A stretch of DNA of 64,000 bases from Hyalangium gracile (GTDB lineage Bacteria; Myxococcota; Myxococcia; Myxococcales; Myxococcaceae): NCBI RefSeq assembly GCF_020103725.1, contig NZ_JAHXBG010000010.1, positions 1 to 64,000 of the forward strand, read 5' to 3'. Below are positions 1 to 7,970 of the stretch, piece by piece. The number at the start of each line of letters is the position of its first letter. Positions within the stretch are counted from its first letter, which is position 1. Position numbers and translations under genes: made by a program. The notes under the pieces were generated by a model. That model was not told the DNA's origin, made no database searches, and saw only the letters and a list, made by a program, of their open reading frames with translations.

Positions 1-24
1 CCACTCCGGGCGCCCGGGGAGTGG
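1..24. terminator. GC-rich hairpin at the window edge
   Basis: The first 24 bases are a near-perfect palindrome (CCACTCC...GGAGTGG arms around GGGCGCCC). It could end transcription of a gene to the left of the window. There is no U-tract, so this is a weak terminator call. Confidence 0.3.
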
Positions 25-31
25 GGCCGTC

Positions 32-1279
32 GTGCGACCGATGACCCGATTTCCGCGCTCCACGATGACCGCCAACAACATGGCTACTTCTCGCCAACCC
101 TGGAGCGTCCCGGGGGTGATTCTCTTCTCTCACGGCGATCTCTCGTATGAGGTAGATCTGTCGTGTCCGTTGGTCGAAGAGTTGGCGCAATCCAGGCTCG
201 GGGAAATGACCGTCCCAGCCTGGGAGCGCACCGAGAAGAAGCGCCTGCGGGAAGTCATCGTCCGCAGTTTGCCGCCTAGCTCGTCAGACGATCCCGAAAC
301 GCTGGAGAGGATGCGCGCACGGCTCCGGGAAGAGGCGCACCTCGCCACGTACCTGCAACACCCGAGAATCGCCCGCACCCTCGGGCCCTACGAAGTCCAA
401 GGCGTTCTCTTCATCGTGTCCGACCGTGTGGAGGGCACCTCGATCAACACCCTGATCACCTACTCGCAGATGCGCGAACAACTCCTCTCCCCGGCGTTCT
501 GCCTCTACGTGGGCGCAGAGGTTGCGGGCGCCCTGCACTACGCGCACACCTGCAAGGACGAGAACGGCGCCCTGCTGGGCATCGTTCATCGGGACTTGAA
601 CCCCGCCCGCATCTTCCTGGAGCCAGAGGGAGGGGTGATACTGACGGACTTCGCCCGTGCGCGCTCCCTGCTGCCGGGCCGAGTGGCATCGACGCTGCCG
701 CGCCCTCATGGCGACGTGTTCTATTGCTCCCCCGAGGCGTTGCTATGCGAGGAGACGGATCCGCGCTCGGATCTGTTCTCACTGGGGCTGGTGCTGCTGG
801 AACTGGCCACGTGGCGACACCTCTACAGCACTGCCACCGTGCGGCCCGATGACTTGGAGGAGGCGCTAACGGAGAAGGTAAAGGGGAAGGTTCTGGACGC
901 GGCGATTACGGCCATGGAGGCAGACCTACCGGATCATGCGGACGACTGCATCCTGCGGGCCGCCACGTTCACCCGGGAAGAAGTGGACGAGATCACCCAA
1001 CCGCTAGCGCATCCGCTGCGCTCCGTCGTTCGCAAGCTGATCCAGCGGGACCCGGAAGATCGCTATCAGTCGGCGGCTGAGGTGGAGGCCGATCTGCGGG
1101 CGGGCCTTGCTGCGCTGGGAGCCCCCTACGGAGCCAAGGCGGCGCTAGACGAGGTGCTGCTCTCTCTGGCGGGGGCCAGCATGAGCCGCAGCGTTCTCGG
1201 GCCCACGAGCGAGAGCCAGCTACCGCCCAACATGGTGACGGAACAGGACATCATCAACGAGCGGGACAGCACTCCCTAG
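32..1279 (+). CDS. Degenerate Ser/Thr protein kinase (probable pseudokinase)
   Basis: This is a Hanks-type kinase-fold protein of 415 residues. The catalytic loop reads HRDLNPAR (HRD at residues 186-188, conserved Asn kept), but the DFG motif is DFA (206-208). No glycine-rich loop is visible, and the segment where the VAIK lysine should be reads VIVRSLPP, with Arg. A later YCSPEA (APE-like) and a DLFSLGLVLLEL helix match the C-lobe. There is no transmembrane segment and no sensor domain; the last ~60 residues are low complexity. Catalysis is therefore doubtful, and a scaffold or regulatory role is an inference. Internal ATG codons at residues 4, 12 and 17 are alternative starts. An XRE-type regulator follows on the same strand. 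Confidence 0.75.
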   Translation: MRPMTRFPRSTMTANNMATSRQPWSVPGVILFSHGDLSYEVDLSCPLVEELAQSRLGEMTVPAWERTEKKRLREVIVRSLPPSSSDDPETLERMRARLREEAHLATYLQHPRIARTLGPYEVQGVLFIVSDRVEGTSINTLITYSQMREQLLSPAFCLYVGAEVAGALHYAHTCKDENGALLGIVHRDLNPARIFLEPEGGVILTDFARARSLLPGRVASTLPRPHGDVFYCSPEALLCEETDPRSDLFSLGLVLLELATWRHLYSTATVRPDDLEEALTEKVKGKVLDAAITAMEADLPDHADDCILRAATFTREEVDEITQPLAHPLRSVVRKLIQRDPEDRYQSAAEVEADLRAGLAALGAPYGAKAALDEVLLSLAGASMSRSVLGPTSESQLPPNMVTEQDIINERDSTP

Positions 1280-1471
1280 CTACCCGCCGCGCCCTCTCTC
1301 ACGCTCCCCGTAGGCTCTGCTTCGGCGTCGTGTCGAGGAGGGGAGCGGCTTGTCTTCGAGGTGGACGAGAGACATGCCCCCCTGTGCGCGTCTCCCTTTT
1401 GACCGTAGCCGTCCGCCGCTGGCCCCTTGGGTCCTTCACCCGTCCGACAGGACAACGCCTGCAGGTTCCGT

Positions 1472-1945
1472 ATGCCAAGAGCCCCCGCGAAACCTCCCGC
1501 CGCTGCACGCTCCCGGCGCCCCACGGAGCGCAACCGCAAACCCTCCCCACTGCCGCGACATATCGAGATCCGGCAGCGCCGATTACCCGCCACCCTGAGT
1601 GTGGCCTTGAAGCAGGCACGCAAGCGAGCGGGCATGACTCAAGCAGAAGCAGCCGAGGGCATCGGCATCGCTCCCGAGGTGTACGGGCGCATGGAGCGGG
1701 GGGGCGTGCTGCCGAGCGTTCCAACGCTGTTGCGCATGTGCCTGATTCTCGGCAGCGGCCCCCATGAACTGATGGGGTTTGCCGAGGTGGAGCCGAGGCA
1801 GAGCGCCCCCGGGGTAAACACGGTGCCCCCCGGCCCGAGTGACACGCCCGAGAAGCGCCGCCTCTTGCACCGCCTCGCTCGCCTAGACAGTCCGAAGCTC
1901 AAGGCACTGGCGCGGTTGGTCACCTTACTTCTGCCGGGGCGCTGA
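1472..1945 (+). CDS. XRE-family helix-turn-helix regulator
   Basis: The product has about 157 residues. After a Pro/Arg-rich basic N-terminal tail it has a Cro/C1-type HTH (LKQARKRAGMTQAEAAEGIG, then APEVYGRMERGGVLPSVPTLLRM), which is the classic two-helix reader followed by the 'ergg..Ps..tL' turn. The C-terminal ~50 residues have no recognisable domain. The ATG at 1472 is preferred because upstream codons in frame look non-coding; a longer frame opens at 1427. It lies about 190 bases behind the kinase-like gene, an arrangement common in myxobacteria. Targets are unknown. It marks the last core-like gene before the accessory island. Confidence 0.7.
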   Translation: MPRAPAKPPAAARSRRPTERNRKPSPLPRHIEIRQRRLPATLSVALKQARKRAGMTQAEAAEGIGIAPEVYGRMERGGVLPSVPTLLRMCLILGSGPHELMGFAEVEPRQSAPGVNTVPPGPSDTPEKRRLLHRLARLDSPKLKALARLVTLLLPGR

Positions 1946-2250
1946 ACGCCAAGGGCTGCGGGGCCGCCATCCTCGTGGGCTTCTACCGAGCCAGCAGCCC
2001 AGGTGCGCACTCGCCGTGCGCAACCCCAGGTGCTTCAGAATCGCGCGCACCCCTCGTGTTCCCTTCACGTACGCCAACACTCGGCGCCTGCCTCCACACC
2101 TCACGCAGGCGAACACGTCGAAGTCGAACGTCCTCCTCAGCAACTCGGCAAAAGCCCACTCGCGGCGTCCTCTGCTTCATCCGCTCCGTTGTGGCCGCTG
2201 ACTCCTTCCCCGCTCTCGCCTCCTCCTCACCTGCTTGGGGGAGCACAGGG
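1946..2250 (-). pseudogene. IS91-like transposase, C-terminal remnant
   Basis: Read on the minus strand, this stretch encodes WAFAELLRRTFDFDVFACV followed by RCGGRRRVLAY and VRAILKHLGL. This is the conserved tail of IS91/IS801-type transposases (LLRRTF.fDVlaCprCGGrmrl). The upstream part (ERMKQRTPR) is in another frame, so the gene is frameshifted as well as truncated. A second copy of the same segment, on the opposite strand, lies at 9312-9520. The two bracket the accessory genes between them. The rest of the gap up to 2381 holds no other gene. Confidence 0.7.
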
Positions 2251-2381
2251 CGGCCCGTCTTTCCTACGTCTACACACATCCTCAGACAGAGAGCTTGTGC
2301 AAGTCGTACAGAATCATCCCTCTGCACAGAAATCGTCGTCACCAACCCTTTAAAATCGTAACCTGCTGCGGATACCTCCGC

Positions 2382-3209
2382 ATGCCTTCTCACAGACTAC
2401 GGCCCAACCGGATTCCAACACCAGGCGAAGCCCTCTACAAATGGCTACTGGAGCGCTACAACCCTAAGCGAAGCCAAACCCCGACCTGGGTGACAAAAAT
2501 CTCAGACGAATTCAATGCACTTGAATTAGAGCAGCTGATATATCAAAGCACCATACTAATGATGCTGCGCCGACTGCTCGCAAACGCGCACTGGTACGAG
2601 CACAAGTACGACCAACCGGACATACCAATACACGAAGAGAAATTTGAGAACGAATACCTTCGTTATCATCTCTCATTCGAGTCGCGCGACGCAAGACAAT
2701 TAGCCGCTCTGACATACAAGGCTCTAGATGCTTCAAAAGCAAACTACACAAATCACACATTCAAGACAATTAAAGAGCGGAGTGCACGCCAATCCCTTCG
2801 TTGTGAGTTGTGCGGAGGCGAAATCGACTACGCCACCGCAGACTCTAAAGATCCCAAGCGATTCTCACTGGACCATATCTGGCCGCGCTCACTAGGGGGA
2901 ACGAGCGACGAAGACAACTTGAGAGTCACTTGTGGCGGATGCAATGAATTTAGGCAGAATTACACCAGCGCGGCCGACATGCACTATGAGCACTGGCACG
3001 TAAAGGTCCCAGAAGCATCAGAGTCATTCCTCAAAGAGGCCGATAGAAAATTTCGGCTAGCGGTCAATCTCCGCTCGAATTTCGCATGTCAGCGATGCGA
3101 CCGGCCAGTCTCAGCACTCCCCGACGGACTTCGTCTCGAAGCACGATCCCGAGAAGAGAACCATAACATATTCAACAGCATCTCCGTTTGTATCGACTGC
3201 AAGCCATGA
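2382..3209 (+). CDS. HNH endonuclease, probable defence component
   Basis: This protein of about 275 residues carries a treble-clef HNH nuclease: CELC (141-144), SLDHIWPRSLGG with the catalytic DH pair (164-165), then DNLRVTCGGCN supplying the second zinc pair and the Asn. A second CxxC...CxxC set at the C-terminus (CQRC...CIDC) ends two residues before the stop and looks like a degenerate second treble clef. The N-terminal ~120 residues are helical and unrecognised. The ATG at 2382 is chosen because the frame upstream crosses transposase-remnant DNA. The stop overlaps the next start (ATGA), so the two genes are translationally coupled. AT-rich codons differ from the flanking myxobacterial genes, which suggests transfer. 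The target, phage or modified DNA, is unknown. Confidence 0.75.
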   Translation: MPSHRLRPNRIPTPGEALYKWLLERYNPKRSQTPTWVTKISDEFNALELEQLIYQSTILMMLRRLLANAHWYEHKYDQPDIPIHEEKFENEYLRYHLSFESRDARQLAALTYKALDASKANYTNHTFKTIKERSARQSLRCELCGGEIDYATADSKDPKRFSLDHIWPRSLGGTSDEDNLRVTCGGCNEFRQNYTSAADMHYEHWHVKVPEASESFLKEADRKFRLAVNLRSNFACQRCDRPVSALPDGLRLEARSREENHNIFNSISVCIDCKP

Positions 3210-4387
3210 CGAAACGCTCCACTCGACAGAAACTCGAAAGCAGAACCTTCTACGGCTTTCGCGTCCATCAAAGAGACGAAGGCGGAAAAGCCTTTTTTGT
3301 TTTTGCAACCACCGCAAGAGACGTCCTTGCATGGTCATACGTTGCGCGCGTTTCAGAAAAAGAAGGAGGAATTCAACGCCGACTAAATGAGGCAAAGGTC
3401 ACCTCGATCGCTCGATACTTTGAGTCAGACACGGAAAACACAATCCCCACAAGCACAATTGTGGCCTTCAAGCCAAATGTAACAAAGTTCAAGCGAATTC
3501 GGCCGCAACCGCCACAGCCAACGAATGGCGTAGAGTGGGGCTATCTAACATTTGAGTTCAATCCTCTCTCCGCCGAGGACAAGCGACCAGCATTCGTTGT
3601 TGATGGCCAGCACAGACTGCACGGCATGAGCAGAATAGAGAACGAGGAACTGCCAGTTCTGATCTCAGCTCTGCTGGACGCAGATCCCAATGAACAAGCG
3701 TTTCAGTTCATTGTCATTAACAACAAGGCATCAAAGGTGCCGCCAGATCTTGTCAAGTCTCTAATTGTGGATTTCGATGAGAGCAACCTCAATGAACGCC
3801 TTAAGACAGCCAGGGTCTCGTTACAAGGACGGGCTTCTCTTGTGGCCATCATCGATGATGATCCAGAGAGCCCACTCCATCAAATGGTCGATTGGGAACG
3901 ACGTCGCGGCGAAGGCAATCCTTGCATAAAGCCAGTAGCGCTTGAGGGCGGACTACACTATGCACGGCGGCGCCTGCTGGCACTCGAAGATGACGACGAC
4001 GCAGTAATTGAGTTCTTTTTCTCCCTTTGGCATGGGGTTCGCGACGCATATCCCCGCCTATGGAAAAAGACGGACAACAATCTCTTCTCAAATGCAGGAT
4101 TCAGGGCATTTACAGAGCATCTGGTTGACGAACTAGACACGCTCGATCGTGCCGAGTTCGTCAACATCTCCAATCCACGGGATGTTCGCCAGACCGCAAC
4201 GAAACTCTCATCCCAGATTACACCTGAATTCTGGACCACTGAGTGGACACTCAAAAGCCTAGATACTTCAGCTGGCCGCGAAATCATCCGCAAGGATCTC
4301 CGCAGGATTAGGCAGAACTTGAAAGACAAGGAAGATTGGTCCGCTGGCCTCGCAGTGCTTGCACGTCAAGCTGTGGCGTCCGAGTAG
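3206..4387 (+). CDS. DGQHR-domain protein (DndB/DpdB-like)
   Basis: The product has about 393 residues and a clear DGQHR motif (133-137, in FVVDGQHRLHGM). It is followed by a conserved NNKASKVPPDLVKSLI segment, matching the ParB/sulfiredoxin-like fold of the DGQHR family. Members include DndB, the regulator of DNA phosphorothioation, and DpdB of the 7-deazaguanine DNA modification system. No dndCDE or dpd genes are nearby. The partner is instead the upstream HNH gene, overlapped by ATGA, which fixes the start at 3206 rather than the TTG at 3188. Role inferred: sensing, controlling or catalysing a DNA-related reaction with the HNH nuclease. Codon use is unlike neighbouring core genes. Confidence 0.75.
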   Translation: MTKRSTRQKLESRTFYGFRVHQRDEGGKAFFVFATTARDVLAWSYVARVSEKEGGIQRRLNEAKVTSIARYFESDTENTIPTSTIVAFKPNVTKFKRIRPQPPQPTNGVEWGYLTFEFNPLSAEDKRPAFVVDGQHRLHGMSRIENEELPVLISALLDADPNEQAFQFIVINNKASKVPPDLVKSLIVDFDESNLNERLKTARVSLQGRASLVAIIDDDPESPLHQMVDWERRRGEGNPCIKPVALEGGLHYARRRLLALEDDDDAVIEFFFSLWHGVRDAYPRLWKKTDNNLFSNAGFRAFTEHLVDELDTLDRAEFVNISNPRDVRQTATKLSSQITPEFWTTEWTLKSLDTSAGREIIRKDLRRIRQNLKDKEDWSAGLAVLARQAVASE

Positions 4388-4487
4388 GCTCTTACTCAAT
4401 TCCTTGATGAGCGCCTGTCCCAAGTCTAGGAGTTCACAAGCAATGCAGAGTGCGCGTTCTTCTTCGAGAATCGTCGGTTGACTACTC

Positions 4488-7049
4488 CTACGCGCGTTTG
4501 GGGCGGGATTTTGGAGTCCGAGCCTTGCGCTTGTCTTCTTCTGGTTCGAGATCGTCCAGGAACTGTTGGAGTTCCTGGCAGTCGAAATTCTTGATAATGG
4601 GGGAATATATCTGCCGAAGCCTCTGGAACCATTCCCTGTGGCTCTCAAGGTCTTTCTTACGCTCGCGTCGATTACTGCTTCGCTCTTTCAAAGCATCCAG
4701 CATGCCGCCTTCTCGCTCGTGCATTGTGTATAGGAACTCATGGATGCGGTCAGTAGCATTGCCCAGCGCATCTAGGATTGCGTCGGTATACTCCTGAGCC
4801 AGTTTTCCATCAGATGGCAATTGGGGCGTGAGCCACTCAAAGAAGGCATGAGGTGCGATATACGCAAAGGCCTTCATGGCGATGGCCCGGTATTCCGGAG
4901 TGCCTGCCAAGTCTGCCAGGACTCTGGTGACGCTGGAGCCATGATCGAAGTCCCATTCATCAAAGTCTTCCGGTTCAGCACCTTCGGAATGCAGCGCCAA
5001 GAATGCTCTTAGCGCGATTTCTCCTGTCGTTCTCGGCTCAAGCGGGAATTGGGAGTCAACCATCAGCAGGTTCTGGATGGATTGGCGATCTTTCGCCAGG
5101 GTTGACAAGGGAGAGCGTTCCTCTCCTTCAATGCGCAATCTATCTAAAAATTCTGCTGCCTCGAGTCTAACCTCCATGCTGCCATCCTTGAGTCCGGCAC
5201 GGATGGCGTAGACTTGCCAGTCTGGATCAATTGGTTCCGCCCAGAAGTTGGAAGCAGCACAGGACATCAGGAGTCGGCGGACAGTTGGGTTGTCGTGACA
5301 GGCGAGGTCTCCGAAAACCTTCTTCAGCAGTTCATTGTTGGTGCTCTCCGTCAGGAACCATTCGAGTGAACTGCGCCCGACCTCGGTCTGGACAATATCA
5401 GCCAGTTCGGACTTGATTGTACTTACTTCCGTATCCATCCAACGGTCCCAATTTCGTGTCCAGTACGCGATCACGAAGTCACGTTCGCGCTCGTAGTAGA
5501 AATCCACTCCGGTTGACTTCCCTGTGCCCGCACGGCGAATCAAGATCGCGGCTTCGAAGAGGCCATCGGGCACTCCTTCTGACAGAGGTATGCCCCACCG
5601 CGCGGTCAAACGGTCTTCCCGGATGGGGCTGCCATGCGCGAGCAATTCTTCTGCTGCGGTCGTGAGTAGCGATCGACCTGCCTGAGGAGTGCGCAAGCGA
5701 GCACGTCCAAGCTTTGCCTCAATGAGCCTGCCCAGCCAGAGCGGCTCCTCCAGGCTTTCGGGCAGGACTCCTCCCTGGCAGCTCAGCATGGCAGTACGTA
5801 GGAGGAGGGGATCGCTTACCTTTCGATGACGGTAAGGGACTTGGACATTCAGGAGGTTGGCGTAATGCTGATACGCCAATTCTGTTTCTTCGTAGTTGTA
5901 GTTCTCCAGGCGAACGATGTCCCAATTCCTGTTTTGGAATGATGATCTTAGTTCCAACTGGAGCAGGTCTTGTTGATTGACTCCAGCGGAGTCAGCGATG
6001 AACGAGGGATCGCCCGTCTGGTCGGTCAGCAATCGTCGCGCCGCGACTGTCGTCATGCTGATGATGAACGAGATTTGAGACGATACAATCCGTTCGACGT
6101 CCTGATCGATGGACCTCGCGGCATCGATCGTGGCCTCGTTCCATCCATCAATGAATACAGCAAGTTGCTTGCCGCTTGCCCTGGCGATGTTTGACAGCCT
6201 CTCGGCCAATATCGATTGGGAGGCAACTCCTTGTTTCAGGATCCACTCGAAGTCATCCTGCAACTCCTCAGAAAGGCCGCCGATGGCACTTGCGGGATAG
6301 AAGAGCGTAGGTAGCCCCTCGTTCAAGCGTTGCTCAACGGTGTGGCACATCAGGTTCGTCTTCCCGACCTGGGGCGGCCCAATCAGGAGGATGACACGAC
6401 GACCGCGAGCAATCAGTTCGTGGAGGCGTTTTTGGGCCTCGGGGCGATTAATGTATAGGTCCGGAACGTACTTGCGTCCGCTGAGAAGATTGATGTCGCG
6501 GAGTTTCCGCATACGAAGGGCGACCTGCTCCCTACAGAAGAGCATCAGGTTGGCGGGATTCAGGCTGACCAATATCTCCAGTGCTGTGGCGCGAAGTTCC
6601 TGGATGTCGCCTGTCGCCACAAAGCCCGCCTTGACATGGCCGTGCTCGGGAGGGATGCCCTCGCTCCCAAGTTCCTTTCCCGAGATCGAATCGAAGATCC
6701 GAGTGTTCACTCCGTTCGTCAGAACGACGAATGGGGCGATGCCTCCATTGCGGAGGAGGCGTGCATAGGCAAGGCCTTGCTCTCGTGCATTGTCGTCCAG
6801 CGGCTCGCTCGGGGCTTTAACCTCGACGATAAGGAGATTGCGGCCGTCGACGTGACGCACGAGGACATCGGCGCGAGGGTTGAATTTACCAGGATCCCGC
6901 TGAGAGCGTGAGTCGGCTTTCAGGACACTGCGGCCGAGTCGCACCTCGAAGGTGGGTTCTACAAGGATGTCTTCAGGAGAAAATCCAAGTCCCGCCAGCC
7001 ATGTCATGACCACCTTGCTGCGGATCTCTTCTTCCGAGCGTAGCTGCAT
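4488..7049 (-). CDS. HsdR_N-type nuclease fused to STAND NTPase (Avs-like)
   Basis: This 853-residue protein has three parts. Residues 1-120 form a restriction-type PD-(D/E)xK domain of the HsdR N-terminal family, with D61 (RADVLV) and E76-x-K78 (LLIVEVKAP) intact. A P-loop ATPase follows: Walker A GPPQVGKT (224-231) and Walker B LAVFIDGWNEA (D301), the STAND/NACHT style. The C-terminal half is rich in helices and Leu and probably forms HEAT/TPR-like repeats for target sensing (inferred). This order resembles Avs and related anti-phage STAND proteins that activate a fused nuclease on ligand binding. It is convergent with the HNH/DGQHR pair, 100 bases between stops. The last ~15 residues are strongly basic. 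Confidence 0.75.
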   Translation of the reverse strand: MQLRSEEEIRSKVVMTWLAGLGFSPEDILVEPTFEVRLGRSVLKADSRSQRDPGKFNPRADVLVRHVDGRNLLIVEVKAPSEPLDDNAREQGLAYARLLRNGGIAPFVVLTNGVNTRIFDSISGKELGSEGIPPEHGHVKAGFVATGDIQELRATALEILVSLNPANLMLFCREQVALRMRKLRDINLLSGRKYVPDLYINRPEAQKRLHELIARGRRVILLIGPPQVGKTNLMCHTVEQRLNEGLPTLFYPASAIGGLSEELQDDFEWILKQGVASQSILAERLSNIARASGKQLAVFIDGWNEATIDAARSIDQDVERIVSSQISFIISMTTVAARRLLTDQTGDPSFIADSAGVNQQDLLQLELRSSFQNRNWDIVRLENYNYEETELAYQHYANLLNVQVPYRHRKVSDPLLLRTAMLSCQGGVLPESLEEPLWLGRLIEAKLGRARLRTPQAGRSLLTTAAEELLAHGSPIREDRLTARWGIPLSEGVPDGLFEAAILIRRAGTGKSTGVDFYYERERDFVIAYWTRNWDRWMDTEVSTIKSELADIVQTEVGRSSLEWFLTESTNNELLKKVFGDLACHDNPTVRRLLMSCAASNFWAEPIDPDWQVYAIRAGLKDGSMEVRLEAAEFLDRLRIEGEERSPLSTLAKDRQSIQNLLMVDSQFPLEPRTTGEIALRAFLALHSEGAEPEDFDEWDFDHGSSVTRVLADLAGTPEYRAIAMKAFAYIAPHAFFEWLTPQLPSDGKLAQEYTDAILDALGNATDRIHEFLYTMHEREGGMLDALKERSSNRRERKKDLESHREWFQRLRQIYSPIIKNFDCQELQQFLDDLEPEEDKRKARTPKSRPKRA

Positions 7050-7349
7050 GAAGGGATTTTATACGGCGGGCTTGCATTGGGAAGGCGCGTCGGGACTGTG
7101 ACGAGTCCGAGTTCGCTCTCGTGCCATCAGTCGCCGCCGCTGGTCCCGCGCGCGGACCGCCCCAGCAGGGGCTGTGGGACTGAGGCAGCAGTGCGCTAAG
7201 AAGTAGCGCGAGCCGGACCTACGGCCCGCCGACAGCAGCGGTGCGCCTGAAGACTGGGGGCAGGCCTTCTTGTCGCCACTCCGCCTCGTGCATGGCATGT
7301 CGTCCCGCACTCCTGGCGCCCGCCCCAACCCCACTGCCGCCCCCACCAG
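7050..7349. other. Gap with no recognised gene
   Basis: About 300 bases lie upstream of the STAND gene. The promoter of that minus-strand gene must lie here or just inside it. No coding signal, known repeat or RNA was recognised. The right end runs into a decayed HerA-like sequence. Confidence 0.4.
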
Positions 7350-7595
7350 GGGCCCAGTCCTTCCTATGTGCCCAACGAGGTACTGGGCCTGCACAACAAC
7401 TTCATCGTCCACCAAATCACGGACAGCACGGTCATCTCGCGGATGCAGAAGACGGCGGGCAGCATCGACGAGAGCCTGTGGAGCCGGGTGGCGAGGCTCG
7501 CGCCGGGCCAGGCGCTCGTCTCGTTCAGCAGATTCACCCGCCCGCTGATAGTCGCGGTGGACCCGGCGCCTGTGGAGCGGTTGCTCGTGGACTGA
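7350..7595 (+). pseudogene. HerA/DUF87-like ATPase, C-terminal remnant
   Basis: The frame encodes PSYVPNEVLGL, HNNFIVHQITD, LAPGQALVSF and PLIVAVDPAP in order. These match the last ~80 residues of HerA/DUF87 DNA translocases (ps.vp.evl...nnfivHri.d, then l..Gqalv). The Walker motifs and everything upstream are missing. A GTG at 7368 could still start a 75-residue peptide, but this is best read as the tail of a deleted gene. HerA-type ATPases are frequent partners in anti-phage systems, so this may be what remains of another defence gene. Its stop codon overlaps the 5' end of the tRNA-like sequence. Confidence 0.55.
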
Positions 7596-7667
7596 GCCCG
7601 TAGCTCAGTTGGGCAGAGCGGCGGTTTCCTGAACCGCAGGCCACTGGTTCGATTCCAGCTGTGGACA
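7594..7667 (+). tRNA. Hybrid tRNA-Arg(CCT)-like sequence, probably defective
   Basis: A tRNA fold is visible. The D arm is GCTC/GAGC, the anticodon arm is GCGGT-TTCCTGA-ACCGC (anticodon CCT, Arg) and the T loop is TTCGATT with a four-pair stem. The acceptor stem fails: 5' GAGCCCG against 3' TGTGGAC leaves three mismatches, and T-stem pair 49-65 is A-C. The 5' and 3' halves therefore appear to come from different alleles, as expected after site-specific integration into a tRNA 3' half. No CCA is encoded. It may be a scar rather than a working tRNA. Confidence 0.5.
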
Positions 7668-7669
7668 CT

Positions 7670-7709
7670 CGCCCTGCTTTCCAACCCCACGGAAGCAGGG
7701 CGGTTTTCT
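7670..7709 (+). terminator. Rho-independent terminator after the tRNA-like sequence
   Basis: Ten paired bases (CGCCCTGCTT at 7670-7679 with AAGCAGGGCG at 7693-7702), extendable by GG/CC, are followed by GTTTTCT. This is a canonical intrinsic terminator. Confidence 0.75.
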
Positions 7710-7739
7710 GTCCGATGGCGTTCAGGCGCGTTCGCCCGA

Positions 7740-7759
7740 TTTGGTACCCGTTTGGTACC
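7740..7759. repeat. Direct repeat TTTGGTACC x2, 11 bp apart
   Basis: TTTGGTACC occurs at 7740-7748 and again at 7751-7759, one helical turn apart, about 75 bases past the tRNA-like scar. Short tandem sites like this are found at recombinase arm sites beside tRNA integration points. No integrase gene remains nearby. The rest of 7710-7970 shows nothing else. Confidence 0.4.
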
Positions 7760-7970
7760 GGGTTCGCCCCTCATGACGCGCTGTCCCGGTCGCGCCTCGA
7801 ACCCCCGAGCAGCCAGGGGCCCAAGGAAGGCCGTGGGAGCCCATCCGTAGCATGTGCCCTAACGAGCAGGGCGACCCCACGCGACTGCCGCGTGCCTCCC
7901 TTCGTCGGTGACAGACCGTATTAGAGTGCCCCCCTCCGGCAGGCCAGTTCTAAAGTGCGTAACTGCATTT

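Noticed and set aside
3188-3205. TTG start for the DGQHR gene
   Set aside because: ATG 3206 overlaps the HNH stop as ATGA, the usual coupling, and fits the protein start better.
7059-7415. 118-codon minus-strand frame as a gene
   Set aside because: It crosses the HerA-like remnant antisense and has no recognisable family or ribosome binding site.
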